A stretch of 64,000 nt of DNA from Chryseolinea sp. H1M3-3 (GTDB lineage: Bacteria; Bacteroidota; Bacteroidia; Cytophagales; Cyclobacteriaceae). The notes under the pieces were generated by a model. That model ran no database searches, was not told where the DNA came from, and saw nothing but the letters and a program-made list of their open reading frames with translations. The stretch is from assembly GCF_029360725.1 (NCBI RefSeq), contig NZ_JARKMY010000010.1, positions 186,001 through 250,000 of the forward strand, written 5' to 3'. Position numbers and translations under genes: made by a program. Shown here one piece after another: positions 9,310-19,357 of the stretch (positions within the stretch are counted from its first letter, which is position 1; each line of letters starts with the position of its first letter).

Positions 9310-11826
9310 ATGATTGAACCTGATGCTTATTGGGGCGTTCCCGTCAACGAACTATTGATACGCCTGGCGTCTAGTGCTACAGGGCTTACTCAGGCAGAAG
9401 CGCTAAAGCGAAAAAACAAGCCCGGCCGCCAACGGCAGCCAGCCTGGGTAAAAGATTTCTTACTTTTTACCGGGCAGTTTAGAAACCCGCTGATACTTAT
9501 CTTAATCTTTGCTGTTATCCTCTCTGCTATTCTTGGCGAGCATACCAATACCATTATTATCCTAGGCACAATTCTACTAAGTAGTACGCTAGGCTTCTGG
9601 CAAGAAAGAAACGCTGGCCGCGCGGTTGAAAAACTGCGTGCTATCGTGCAAGTGACTGCAACGGTAGTCCGCGAAGGCATCACCATAGACATTCCGGCAG
9701 GAGACGTAGTGCCTGGGGATTTTATCGTATTAAATGCGGGTGATATCATTCCTGGTGATGGCGTGCTCCTCGAGGCTAATGATTTGCATGTCAACGAGGC
9801 CACACTTTCAGGTGAATCATTCCCTGCCGAAAAGCAAACCGCTATCCTGCCGATAGATACACCGTTACCTCATCGCAAGAACTGTATTTTTCAGGGTACA
9901 AGCGTTGTGAACGGCTCCGCCAAAGCGTTGATGGTTATGGTGGGGGAAAATACGGAGTTTGGAAAAATAGCCAAGACACTGGAGGGGCATCTTCCAGAGA
10001 CGGCTTTCGAAAAAGGAATTCGAAAGTTTGGATACATGCTCATGCGCATCACCCTGTTGCTTTCATTATTCATCCTTGTTCTCAATATCTTTCTTGGAAA
10101 GCCGGTCGCGGAATCAATCCTGTTTGCATTGGCCCTTACTGTCGGAATGGCTCCGGAATTATTGCCCGCCATCGTAACCATTACACTATCTGCAGGAGCA
10201 AAAAGAATGGCGGAGAAAAATGTAATTGTTAAAAAGCTTTCATCGATTCAAAATCTGGGTGCTGTAGATGTTTTCTGCTCCGATAAAACGGGGACGCTAA
10301 CAGAAGGGGTTATTGAAGTACAGGAAACCGTTGACATCAGAGGGATTCATAGTGACAAGGTTCGTCAATTTGCTTTTCTCAATGCCAATTTTGAAACAGG
10401 ATACACTAATCCTCTGGATGAGGCTATCCGGAAACTGAAAGACGTTGTAGTTGATGATTATAAAAAATCAGATGAAGTGCCGTATGATTTCATTCGGAAA
10501 AGAATTAGCATCGTGGTGGTTCACAACGGTAAGCACATCATGATTACCAAAGGTGCTGTAAAGACAGTTCTGGATGTGTGCGATACTGCAGAGATAATCG
10601 AAGACAAAATTATTCCACTGGAAGAAATAAGAAAACAAATAGAAGAAAGTCACCAAACCTACAGCACCCAGGGACTTCGGACGTTGGGCGTTTGTTATAA
10701 AGATGTAACAGAAGATCCAATCATTAATAAAGATGATGAGACGGAAATGACATTTATTGGCTTCATAATTCTGACAGATCCGTTAAAGCCAAACATAACG
10801 GAGACACTATCTGACTTAAAGCATCTCGGGATTACCTTAAAATTGATCACGGGTGATAATAAATTGGTAACTACCCACCTAAGTGATCAGATAGGATTAC
10901 GCTCGGACAACATCCTAACAGGGAGCGACCTCAGACAAATGAGTGCTGACGCACTCTCAATAAGAGTTAAAGATACCGAGGTGTTCGCTGAAACAGAACC
11001 GGATCAAAAGGAACGATTAGTAAGAGCACTTCAAAAGAACGGCAATGTGGTTGGATACATCGGCGATGGTATTAACGACGTGACCGCACTGAAAACAGCG
11101 GATGTGGGTATTACCGTCGACTCGGCCGTGGACATCGCTAAAGACACGGCGGATATTGTCTTCCTCCAGAAAGATCTGAATGTACTTAAGGACGGCATTT
11201 TGGAAGGTCGAGAAACTTTCATCAATACCTTGAAGTATATTTATATTACTACAAGTGCCAATTTCGGGAACATGTTTAGTATGGCGGGCACGTCCTTGCT
11301 TTTGCCATTCCTGCCCCTGCTACCCAAACAAATACTACTTACTAATTTGTTGACAGACGTTCCCGCGATGGGCATCGCTTCCGATCGTGTCGACAATGAA
11401 CTCATACAAAAACCACAAAAATGGAATGATAAACTCATCAAGAATTTCATGATCGTTTTCGGTTTACAAAGTTCGATTTTTGATTTTCTCACCTTTGGAA
11501 CCTTGTTATGGTTTTTTGAGGCGGACGCCGGGCTCTTCCGAACGGGCTGGTTTTTGGAATCGGTGCTGACTGAAATCCTGATACTTCTTGTTATTCGAAC
11601 GCAGCGACCGGTATTCAAAAGCCATCCAGGAAAATTTTTGATCGTTGCATCATGTTTTACCGCTGCTATAGTTATAATTCTTCCTTATACTTCATTATCC
11701 AACCCATTAGGATTTGTTCCCATTCCTTTACCTGTCCTAATTGGTATGGCAAGTATCGCACTGATATATGTTCTTGCCACTGACATAACGAAACGAATGT
11801 TTTTTAGGAGCACGATCAAACAATAA
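9310..11826 (+). CDS. mgtA: Mg2+-importing P-type ATPase (P3B, MgtA-like)
   Basis: The 838-residue P-type ATPase has cation-ATPase N-terminal region, the actuator loop TLSGESFPAEK, the membrane motif VGMAPELLPAIVT, and the phosphorylation motif CSDKTGTLTE with Asp325. It also has the hinge GDGINDVTALKTADVGI. The M4 segment PELLP and the following KNVIVKKLSSIQNLGAVDVF match MgtA/MgtB magnesium importers rather than Ca2+ or heavy-metal pumps. No N-terminal metal-binding CxxC is present. It imports Mg2+ into the cytosol, driven by ATP. The gene stands alone; no MgtC or MgtR partner was seen, and no leader structure typical of enterobacterial mgtA was found. The last 120 residues form the closing transmembrane helices. 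Confidence 0.88.
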   Translation: MIEPDAYWGVPVNELLIRLASSATGLTQAEALKRKNKPGRQRQPAWVKDFLLFTGQFRNPLILILIFAVILSAILGEHTNTIIILGTILLSSTLGFWQERNAGRAVEKLRAIVQVTATVVREGITIDIPAGDVVPGDFIVLNAGDIIPGDGVLLEANDLHVNEATLSGESFPAEKQTAILPIDTPLPHRKNCIFQGTSVVNGSAKALMVMVGENTEFGKIAKTLEGHLPETAFEKGIRKFGYMLMRITLLLSLFILVLNIFLGKPVAESILFALALTVGMAPELLPAIVTITLSAGAKRMAEKNVIVKKLSSIQNLGAVDVFCSDKTGTLTEGVIEVQETVDIRGIHSDKVRQFAFLNANFETGYTNPLDEAIRKLKDVVVDDYKKSDEVPYDFIRKRISIVVVHNGKHIMITKGAVKTVLDVCDTAEIIEDKIIPLEEIRKQIEESHQTYSTQGLRTLGVCYKDVTEDPIINKDDETEMTFIGFIILTDPLKPNITETLSDLKHLGITLKLITGDNKLVTTHLSDQIGLRSDNILTGSDLRQMSADALSIRVKDTEVFAETEPDQKERLVRALQKNGNVVGYIGDGINDVTALKTADVGITVDSAVDIAKDTADIVFLQKDLNVLKDGILEGRETFINTLKYIYITTSANFGNMFSMAGTSLLLPFLPLLPKQILLTNLLTDVPAMGIASDRVDNELIQKPQKWNDKLIKNFMIVFGLQSSIFDFLTFGTLLWFFEADAGLFRTGWFLESVLTEILILLVIRTQRPVFKSHPGKFLIVASCFTAAIVIILPYTSLSNPLGFVPIPLPVLIGMASIALIYVLATDITKRMFFRSTIKQ

Positions 11827-12002
11827 GCTGGTCGTTAGCATCAATGGCTGCCGCTGTTATTGTAATTCCTGTGACGTTCTATTTCCCATAGAAGGATGCG
11901 CAGTGTGGCTAAACCAGGACTTCAGAACCGGAGTAAAATAAATTTTCCCGATCCCCTTCCGTCAATCTAGATTACTGGTTAAAAGTGCCTGATACGCTTA
12001 TC

Positions 12003-13928
12003 TTAAGATGCCAGCGGTAACGTAAACGTAAAAATCGTACCCTCATGCTCCTTGCTGTTGACCCAAATGTTCCCACCGTTCTTGGAAATCATTTCTTTGG
12101 TAATGATCAACCCGAGCCCACTTCCCATTTCTTTGTTGGTACCCACTTTTGAAAAATGCTTTCCGGGTTCGAAAAGATTCCGGAGCTCGTCCTCGCGCAT
12201 GCCCAGTCCGTTGTCTTCCACGTAAATCTCAAGACTATCCGCATTTACTTTTCCGGCTATTCTTATCACACCGCCGATAGGGGTAAATTTTACCGCATTA
12301 GCCATCAGGTTACGAAGTATTATTTCCAATTGTATTTTATCACCCAACGCTATCAGGTCAAAATTTAGATCATTTCGAAGTTGGATGCCTTTATCATCTA
12401 AAACGCTCTTCAATTGCAGGGCTACATTGTTAACGAGGTTTGCCATGACCAGCCGTTGCATTTCCACCTTGGTTTGGCTTAATTCAGCTTTTGCCCACTG
12501 CAACAAACTCTCCAAAATATTGTCTGAAACCTCCAGCTGCTGCCGTAGCCCTGAATACAACGCCCGTACATCATCATGCTTTACTTTTCCATCCGCAAGA
12601 AATATAACCATCGATTTTAGGGTAGCGATCGGCGATCGTAAATCATGACTTAAGACGGAGAATAATCTTGCCTTGACACGGTTGAGTCTTTCAAGCTCTG
12701 CATTACTTTCCGATAATTTACTATTAAGTTTTTTGCGTTGAAGACCAGTGTTATACGCGTTCACTGCCCAAATAGTCATTAAAACGATAATGATTCCAAA
12801 GGCAATTGCTATATACCGTTGCTGCTGAATGACCAACACATTCGCTTCATTAATTTTGGTTAACAGCTCGACTTCATGTTGTTTGCGCTCGAAGGTATAA
12901 GTTGATTGCAATTGTTTTAAACTGCGACCATTTAGCTTTAATTGCTTTTGCTGTGCAATCTCATGGAACTTTGTATAATAGTCGAACGCTTTTTTGTGAT
13001 CACCCAATGAGGAATATATCAATGCGTAAGTTTCGTTAATATAATCCATGGGATTAAAAAAGTCGTTAAATCTAATCTGCCTGTCCTCTACGATCTGCGT
13101 GGCGCTGTCCAAATACAACTTTGCGAGTTCGTAGTCTGATTTTGACCAATAGATTTTCCCCAAGTGCGCGTATGTTTCTATCTCATTTTCAAATTCCAGC
13201 GTGTTTTTTACGAATTTTAGGTTCCTGGAATAGTAGTATAAGCTGCTGTCATAGTTTGCCGTCTTCATGTGAATGCTACCAATATTGCCTGCAAGTATTC
13301 CCATCCATACGGTATCCCTATACACTTGGGCGATGCGGTATGCCTTTCTGAATTCTATGGTAGCTTTCGAAAAATTTTCTTTATGTCGCTCAATAAGTGC
13401 GAATCCGTTGTAGCAATTGATCTTCATCCGGTGACTAAGAGAATCACCCCCTAGCGCCAACGTTTGGAGATAAAATGTTTCAGCCTCTTCATAATTTTCA
13501 GCCTTATGATGTATCAGTGCGATCTCAAATGACGCTAGTGCCTGCGCATGCTTTTTATTTTGTTTACCATACAGATCGGCACTTTCCATAAAAAAAAGCA
13601 ACGCCTCATCTACCCTGCCATCACCAAACAGGGTGGCTGCCCATCCATAGACGCCAGGCAAAATGGCGTCGGCATAAGGCTTTGATCGTGCAATTGTAAC
13701 AATGCGCATGACATCTTCGTCCTGAAATGAAATGGGTTTGCCGGATTTGAAATCCTTTACCATTGTACCAAAAATCTGGTCGAATTGCTGAGAGGTCGAA
13801 CTTTCCTTGAGCTTTGAAATGTAATGAGAAACATCCTGCGCGGATACCTGAAATGACGATAAAGCCAGTAGCAGAACAGTTGTGTAGGAATAAATCCAAT
13901 CTCTGTAGGGGATAGAGATACGAAACAT
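12003..13928 (-). CDS. TPR-containing sensor histidine kinase
   Basis: The 641-residue protein has a signal peptide or first membrane segment (residues 12-30). A periplasmic array of tetratricopeptide repeats follows (about 90-340; for example ALASFEIALIHHKAENYEEAETFY), then one transmembrane helix (about 372-392), a short coiled coil, and a cytoplasmic kinase core. The H-box is FSVLSHDLRSP with His428, the N-box NLMANAVKF, G1 VEDNGLGM, F-box LFEPG and G2 GSGLGLIITKEMI. It should autophosphorylate in response to a periplasmic or peptide signal sensed through the TPRs. No receiver domain is fused and no response regulator is nearby, so it is an orphan kinase. All catalytic boxes look intact. 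Confidence 0.9.
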   Translation of the reverse strand: MFRISIPYRDWIYSYTTVLLLALSSFQVSAQDVSHYISKLKESSTSQQFDQIFGTMVKDFKSGKPISFQDEDVMRIVTIARSKPYADAILPGVYGWAATLFGDGRVDEALLFFMESADLYGKQNKKHAQALASFEIALIHHKAENYEEAETFYLQTLALGGDSLSHRMKINCYNGFALIERHKENFSKATIEFRKAYRIAQVYRDTVWMGILAGNIGSIHMKTANYDSSLYYYSRNLKFVKNTLEFENEIETYAHLGKIYWSKSDYELAKLYLDSATQIVEDRQIRFNDFFNPMDYINETYALIYSSLGDHKKAFDYYTKFHEIAQQKQLKLNGRSLKQLQSTYTFERKQHEVELLTKINEANVLVIQQQRYIAIAFGIIIVLMTIWAVNAYNTGLQRKKLNSKLSESNAELERLNRVKARLFSVLSHDLRSPIATLKSMVIFLADGKVKHDDVRALYSGLRQQLEVSDNILESLLQWAKAELSQTKVEMQRLVMANLVNNVALQLKSVLDDKGIQLRNDLNFDLIALGDKIQLEIILRNLMANAVKFTPIGGVIRIAGKVNADSLEIYVEDNGLGMREDELRNLFEPGKHFSKVGTNKEMGSGLGLIITKEMISKNGGNIWVNSKEHEGTIFTFTLPLAS

Positions 13929-13942
13929 GTGAGAGTTTTAAT

Positions 13943-13950
13943 CAAAGTTA
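13943..13950 (-). promoter_or_regulatory. Possible Bacteroidota -7 element for the TPR kinase
   Basis: The minus strand reads TAACTTTG, an exact match to the TAnnTTTG -7 consensus, 14 bases upstream of the kinase start codon. No convincing -33 TTG lies at the usual 19-20 base spacing, so the call is tentative. Confidence 0.35.
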
Positions 13951-14374
13951 AATTTCCACTCAATGGTTTACCGGTGTTTCAATTCGGCTTCCTTAGGCTT
14001 GCAAGATTTTTAACGAATATGTAAGTTTTACTAACGTTAGCAGACCCGCTGTCAGCTCCTCAAAAAGTCATCTTTCTGTATTGAGCGGCAAAGGAATCAT
14101 GCTAACGACTACTGATGTCTACATTTTATACTACATCCTCGGTTCCCCGTTGCCGAGTCCTTCACACGCTACAAGAGGAAAGAAGCATTCGCGAAATTAT
14201 GCTCTCAAACTTCGCCAGTATCTTGGTCTATCAGCTACTTTTGTGGTAAAATGGCCATGATTCTTCAACGATAAGAGCAGCGATTCGAGCGAATCTGATA
14301 TTTAAACACGCAACAAAACCTTATTGAAGATAGGCCAACCGATAATCGATTCATCGAAAATACTATCTTCGATC
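13951..14374. other. Divergent intergenic region, no further feature seen
   Basis: About 420 bases separate the minus-strand kinase from the plus-strand GH2 gene. I see no open frame with gene character, no terminator and no clear repeat in it. Confidence 0.4.
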
Positions 14375-17125
14375 ATGAAAAAATCCCTAACTATCCTATA
14401 TCTATTCGTGTGTTTTTCACACGCTGTTCATGCTCAAACCATTCCGCTACCGGAGCACCCTCGACCCGATTTTGAAAGACCTTTGTGGCAAAATCTAAAT
14501 GGCGCCTGGCAATTCGAATTTGATTCGCTGGATGAAGGTTTAAATAAAAAGTTTCACGAAGGAAATGCATCTTTTACCCACCGGATAACAGTACCTTTTC
14601 CGTGGGGTTCTGCCTTGTCGGGTGTAGCAGATAAATCGGACATCGCCTGGTATAAACGTGAAATCCGTATACAACCGGAATGGCAAAATAAAAGAACCTT
14701 TGTTACCATTGGCGCATCTGACTGGGAAACAACGGTTTGGCTGGATGGAAAATTGCTAGGGAAGCATCAGGGAGGGTACACGCCCTTTTCTTTTGAACTA
14801 ACACCCTTTGTAAAATACGGCCAGGCTCAACAACTAATTATTCGTGTTGACGATAAACGCCGGGAGTTCACATTATACGGCAAACAAGGATATGGAAATG
14901 CAAGAGGCATTTGGCAAACAATATTCCTCGAGGCGCGCGGGAAAGAATTCATCGACGTCATTCATTTCAGACCGGATATTGATAAGGGAAATGTTACGGT
15001 AACTGTGTACGCCCCAGAAGAAACGACAGCAGATCAAAAAATCAATGTTTCTATTCAAACACCAACCTCACCCATTGTAAAAGAAGTCACACTTCCCAAG
15101 GGCAAAGATAAAGTCAGTTTAACCATACCACTTCCGCAGCCACGCCTTTGGTCATTAGAAGATCCTTACCTCTATCAGGCAGAAGTAAAATTGAACGACG
15201 ATGTTGTGAAGACATACTTTGGAATGCGAAAAATTTCCGTAGTCAATCTTCCCGGAACAAATTTCCCCTATGTTGCGCTGAACAATAAACCCGTTTACCT
15301 TCAACTAACACTCGATCAATCCTATCACCCGGAAGGTTTTTATACGTTCCCCAGTGACGCGTTTATGCGGAAGGAAGTCGAGTTAGCGAAGTCCATCGGA
15401 CTGAACGGAATCCGTCCGCACATCAAAGTAGAGATTCCACGAAAATTATATTGGGCCGATAAACTAGGTGTGCTTGTCATGGCTGACTTGCCTAATAGCT
15501 GGGGCGATCCGGATGCAAAGATGCAACACGAAGCAGAACAAACGCTTCGCGAAATGATCAAAAGGGACTTCAATCATCCGGCGATTTTTACATGGACCAT
15601 CTTTAATGAGACCTGGGGACTTCGTACCCGCATGGAGGAAGACGGAAAACGTGTAGAAAAATATTTACCTGAGACGCAACAGTGGGTTGCATCGATGTAT
15701 TATCTAGCCAAGTCGTTAGACCCTACCCGTTTGGCGGAAGACAATTCAATTTGCTGTGGCGCCGGCCACACACAAACTGATATCAATTCTTTTCATGACT
15801 ACCTGCCTGGGTGGGAATGGGAAGATCACTTAAAAGATCTCACAGAGAAATCTTTTGAGGGAAGTACATTTCAGTTTGAAGAAGGATTTAAACAGGGGAA
15901 GCAACCTAAAATTAATTCAGAATGTGGAAATGTGTGGGGATATGAAGGAAGCACCGGCGATGTGGACTGGAGCTGGGACTACCACCGTATGATCAATACC
16001 TTCAGAAAATATCCAGAAATGGCAGGCTGGCTTTATACAGAACATCACGACGTGATCAACGAATGGAATGGCTATTGGAGATTCGACCGTACAAATAAAT
16101 TTACCGGTATCGAAACGCTGTTTCCAGGCATGAAGCTGAACGATTTGCATGCACCCGTATACATTTCCACTGGGAACGAGATCAGCAAAACCGTAAAAGG
16201 AGGAGAACAAATATCTATCCCGTTGTACATTTCTTCCATGACGGAAACTGATTATGGAAGTCAGTTGAACCTTTCGTATCAGCTACAGCTTACCAATGCA
16301 ATAGGCGAAACGATACCTGTTGCAAAGGGATCTCAGGTTGTGAGTTACCAGCCCTACATTCAAAAACAATTAGAGTCACTTTCATTAACAATGCCTGATC
16401 AGCCCGGATTAGCTATACTCACTTTACAACTTGAAGACAAGAATGGTGCGGTGCTTCACCGGAATTTTATGCATCTCGAGATACTTACAGATAAAAAGTT
16501 GCCTAAGACAGAAATCATCACTGTTGCTCCTGGTGCATTCACCAACGCGTCCTTTAGTAAAAAGCAATGGAACATCTTAGAGGGTTTAAAAGTAAATGGC
16601 GCGGGCGAAGGATATTTCGAATACACGATTCCATTGGATAGTAAAATGGATATTGGCGCTGTAAAGGAAGCATACTTTCTGATTGAAATATCTGCCAAAG
16701 AATTGTTTGTGAAAGATCAGGATGTTAAGGAAAGAACCGACGTCAATTTTATGTTAGGCGCAAAGGCATCGCCTAGCGGAAATCCCAATTCCTATCCGAT
16801 GACGGACGAAACATTGTATCCTTCGAAGGTCACTGTTTTAGTTGATGGGAAGACAGCACTCACGACCACATTGCCAGATGATCCAGCTGATCACCGGGGT
16901 GTGTTATCATGGCATTATCAGTTAAAAGACAAAAAATTAAGAGAGGCCGGATCGTATGGATACCTAACAAAAGTGCCGGTCTCGAAGGCGCAATTAAAAA
17001 CTGCTGTTCAAAACGGAAAGCTTGTCATTCAAATTAAAACGGTGGGAGATGGTGGCGTTGCTGTCTACGGTAAGTCCTTCGGTAGGTATCCGGTAGACCC
17101 TTCGTTAGTTCTTAAAAAGCGTTGA
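14375..17125 (+). CDS. Secreted glycoside hydrolase family 2 (beta-galactosidase-like)
   Basis: About 916 residues from the ATG at 14375, chosen because it opens directly into the signal peptide MKKSLTILYLFVCFSHAVHA-Q; an upstream ATG at 14324 adds 17 residues without signal character. The order is sugar-binding jelly roll (about 30-200, with the LNGAWQF signature), immunoglobulin-like domain (about 200-305), TIM barrel (about 305-590), then C-terminal beta domains. The acid/base is in FTWTIFNETWG (Glu412) and the nucleophile in KINSECGN (Glu516). It hydrolyses a beta-linked sugar such as a beta-galactoside, beta-glucuronide or beta-mannoside in the periplasm. No SusCD pair or other glycosidase is adjacent, so the substrate cannot be given. 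Confidence 0.88.
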   Translation: MKKSLTILYLFVCFSHAVHAQTIPLPEHPRPDFERPLWQNLNGAWQFEFDSLDEGLNKKFHEGNASFTHRITVPFPWGSALSGVADKSDIAWYKREIRIQPEWQNKRTFVTIGASDWETTVWLDGKLLGKHQGGYTPFSFELTPFVKYGQAQQLIIRVDDKRREFTLYGKQGYGNARGIWQTIFLEARGKEFIDVIHFRPDIDKGNVTVTVYAPEETTADQKINVSIQTPTSPIVKEVTLPKGKDKVSLTIPLPQPRLWSLEDPYLYQAEVKLNDDVVKTYFGMRKISVVNLPGTNFPYVALNNKPVYLQLTLDQSYHPEGFYTFPSDAFMRKEVELAKSIGLNGIRPHIKVEIPRKLYWADKLGVLVMADLPNSWGDPDAKMQHEAEQTLREMIKRDFNHPAIFTWTIFNETWGLRTRMEEDGKRVEKYLPETQQWVASMYYLAKSLDPTRLAEDNSICCGAGHTQTDINSFHDYLPGWEWEDHLKDLTEKSFEGSTFQFEEGFKQGKQPKINSECGNVWGYEGSTGDVDWSWDYHRMINTFRKYPEMAGWLYTEHHDVINEWNGYWRFDRTNKFTGIETLFPGMKLNDLHAPVYISTGNEISKTVKGGEQISIPLYISSMTETDYGSQLNLSYQLQLTNAIGETIPVAKGSQVVSYQPYIQKQLESLSLTMPDQPGLAILTLQLEDKNGAVLHRNFMHLEILTDKKLPKTEIITVAPGAFTNASFSKKQWNILEGLKVNGAGEGYFEYTIPLDSKMDIGAVKEAYFLIEISAKELFVKDQDVKERTDVNFMLGAKASPSGNPNSYPMTDETLYPSKVTVLVDGKTALTTTLPDDPADHRGVLSWHYQLKDKKLREAGSYGYLTKVPVSKAQLKTAVQNGKLVIQIKTVGDGGVAVYGKSFGRYPVDPSLVLKKR

Positions 17126-17241
17126 CAGTTTATAAATCAGAAATCACAGGTCATTGCAACCATGAAGAGACACAACATTATGCTGGAGAAGTCGACCTTG
17201 ACGCAAAAGCTTATTGTTGTGTCCTTTTGCCTTACAGCTGA

Positions 17242-19323
17242 CTAAGTTTTCTTTAATAAGATCTTCGCCGTATAAAAATCATTGGCGGCTGTCAGGAAAG
17301 GTGTTAGTTGTTTCCATTCCGCCGCTGTGTATGCATTTTTGTTATAGACTTTCTTTGTCTTAATGGTAACAACACCATTGGCAACTGTAGCAGATGAAAT
17401 AAATGCTCCCGTGCTGTTCTCCGTCTTTTTATTCAAGTTCTCAAGACCTTCAACTCGATAACCGGGCGGCACTGTCAGCGTTATCTCATACTGGAACGAG
17501 CGCGCAAACGGCATGTAGATATCCCTGGTTCTGTTTTTCTGATCGTCTTTGATTTCAGTTTGCTTTTCGATAAGTTTTCCGATCTCGATGATCATATTTT
17601 TACCGGCCTTCTTCGTCAGGTTCTCCAATGTAAATTCGTCAGCATATTCCGTATTCGGTTCAGTATCCCACATACCGATGGTCTTGATGTTCAGGTTTTT
17701 GTAGTCAGCTACCTTCACTTCCATCTGGGTTTCCAAATCCTTTTTTATGCGCTCATCTCTATCGTGATAATCCTGCGTCAGTCGTTGCTCGTATTTTGTT
17801 TTCTCTTTATTAAATTCCTTGAGAATACCCTTCATGAGATTTGAGCTCTGTACCTGGTATTTGGGCAGGTCATACGCCTTCATGTAATCATAATTAGTGA
17901 AGATGAGATATTGATGAGACATTTTATTATGTCCCTTCGCAACGACATTTCGTGATACATTTAGCTGACCCATGTCATTGGGATTAAAAGCGAGCTTCAA
18001 CGCGGTGGCTGTGCTATTATCGTCTGCCTGAGATACACCGATCGGGTATTTCGTTGAAACTTTGGAAATGGCTTCACTGCCCTCATAGAGATATGGGATT
18101 TCATTAGGCAAAGAGAATGGCGTTGGCCGCATCATATAAACCGCGGGCGTCGTATTGATACGGATAAAGAATTCGCATGAACTCATGTTCACAAGACTCT
18201 CCCAAGGTGCTAGATCACGTGATGGCGCGATTACAATATCATGCGGTATCTTCGCCTTTTCAAGGTATTTATCTACTAGCAGAAAAAACCGGTTGCCACT
18301 CAACGGTGCGTCTAATGGATTACCTAATTCTATATCGTAATAGGCTTTCATATAGATGGGATTGCGTAGCAGGAAATAAATTTCTTTGAGGATTAGCTGC
18401 GGATCTTTATTCTTCTTGAAATTCCCTTCCATAAAATCGGCCATGTGACCAATGTCAGAAATGTTACGGCCAATGCTGGACAATAAGTTCTTTGCTTCAG
18501 TAGCAACAACAGGTTTTACATCCTCATTTGTTACACGATACCGGAAATGCGGCGCCGACTGATAGGGATAATGCCACAGTAATTCAGGCGTTTTGTCACG
18601 CATGTCATCCTTCATTGTATAAATTACATCCCTGTCTTTTTGTTCCTTTGTAAACGCCGGCGCGCCATTGTAACTATCGTAATAAAAATTCAGCTGATGA
18701 GGAAGTGAGAATGAAATGGTATGGGAAACAACCGGGTATTTTAACTCCAGTAAGTATTCGTCACCAAAATTTGGCATAGTCATGCTTTCATCTCTTATCG
18801 CGACAAAATAATCTACGATATCGCCAGTCTCAAGATTGGGGATCGGAATTTTCAACTCTCTATTGCTTGTAATGTCGGTTTTCACGGCCTGCGACAAATC
18901 AACTTCTTTCGCAGTGCCATCGGGTTTAACGACCTTAATACCGATAACCCTATACGCTGATGCCTTTCCAAACAAATTACTTTTGATCGTTTTACTATTA
19001 AATGACAGTTCCGAAAAATCTGCGATGGCCGCCTTATCAATAAGCTTAATACGGTAATGATAATTCAGCTTCTCAATATAGAACCGGGAGACACTTGTAA
19101 GACCTGTCACCTTTGTTGTGAAATCCATGACGTACTCACGGTGGAAGGCAAGCAATACGGCAGACTCATTCTTCCATTTGTCCGGAATGGTCAGCGATTT
19201 AAATTCCTTCGGACAGTCAACCCAAAGATCTTGTTTAATTTTCTTTTCAATCTCCGACGATTGTGCCAGCGAAATGGCTACTGAAAGCAAAGACAATCCA
19301 ACAGCAAAAAGTATTTTCCTCAT
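17242..19323 (-). CDS. DUF3857 protein with degenerate transglutaminase domain
   Basis: The 693-residue protein has a signal peptide (MRKILFAVGLSLLSVAISLA-Q), a DUF3857 beta-sandwich (about 60-220), a transglutaminase-like region (about 270-420) and a DUF2569/DUF3858-like C-terminus. At the place where family members have G-D-C-K, this protein has S-G-N-R-F-F (residues 342-347), so the catalytic Cys is gone. The expected His and Asp segments (NHM..., LDAT.. in its neighbour) are also not recognisable. It is therefore probably a non-enzymatic binding protein. It lies 34 bases downstream of an intact homologue on the same strand, so the two are likely co-expressed and may form a catalytic/non-catalytic pair. 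The substrate is unknown. Confidence 0.85.
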   Translation of the reverse strand: MRKILFAVGLSLLSVAISLAQSSEIEKKIKQDLWVDCPKEFKSLTIPDKWKNESAVLLAFHREYVMDFTTKVTGLTSVSRFYIEKLNYHYRIKLIDKAAIADFSELSFNSKTIKSNLFGKASAYRVIGIKVVKPDGTAKEVDLSQAVKTDITSNRELKIPIPNLETGDIVDYFVAIRDESMTMPNFGDEYLLELKYPVVSHTISFSLPHQLNFYYDSYNGAPAFTKEQKDRDVIYTMKDDMRDKTPELLWHYPYQSAPHFRYRVTNEDVKPVVATEAKNLLSSIGRNISDIGHMADFMEGNFKKNKDPQLILKEIYFLLRNPIYMKAYYDIELGNPLDAPLSGNRFFLLVDKYLEKAKIPHDIVIAPSRDLAPWESLVNMSSCEFFIRINTTPAVYMMRPTPFSLPNEIPYLYEGSEAISKVSTKYPIGVSQADDNSTATALKLAFNPNDMGQLNVSRNVVAKGHNKMSHQYLIFTNYDYMKAYDLPKYQVQSSNLMKGILKEFNKEKTKYEQRLTQDYHDRDERIKKDLETQMEVKVADYKNLNIKTIGMWDTEPNTEYADEFTLENLTKKAGKNMIIEIGKLIEKQTEIKDDQKNRTRDIYMPFARSFQYEITLTVPPGYRVEGLENLNKKTENSTGAFISSATVANGVVTIKTKKVYNKNAYTAAEWKQLTPFLTAANDFYTAKILLKKT

Positions 19324-19357
19324 AACAGCTGAATAGAAATAGAATTAATAATGACGA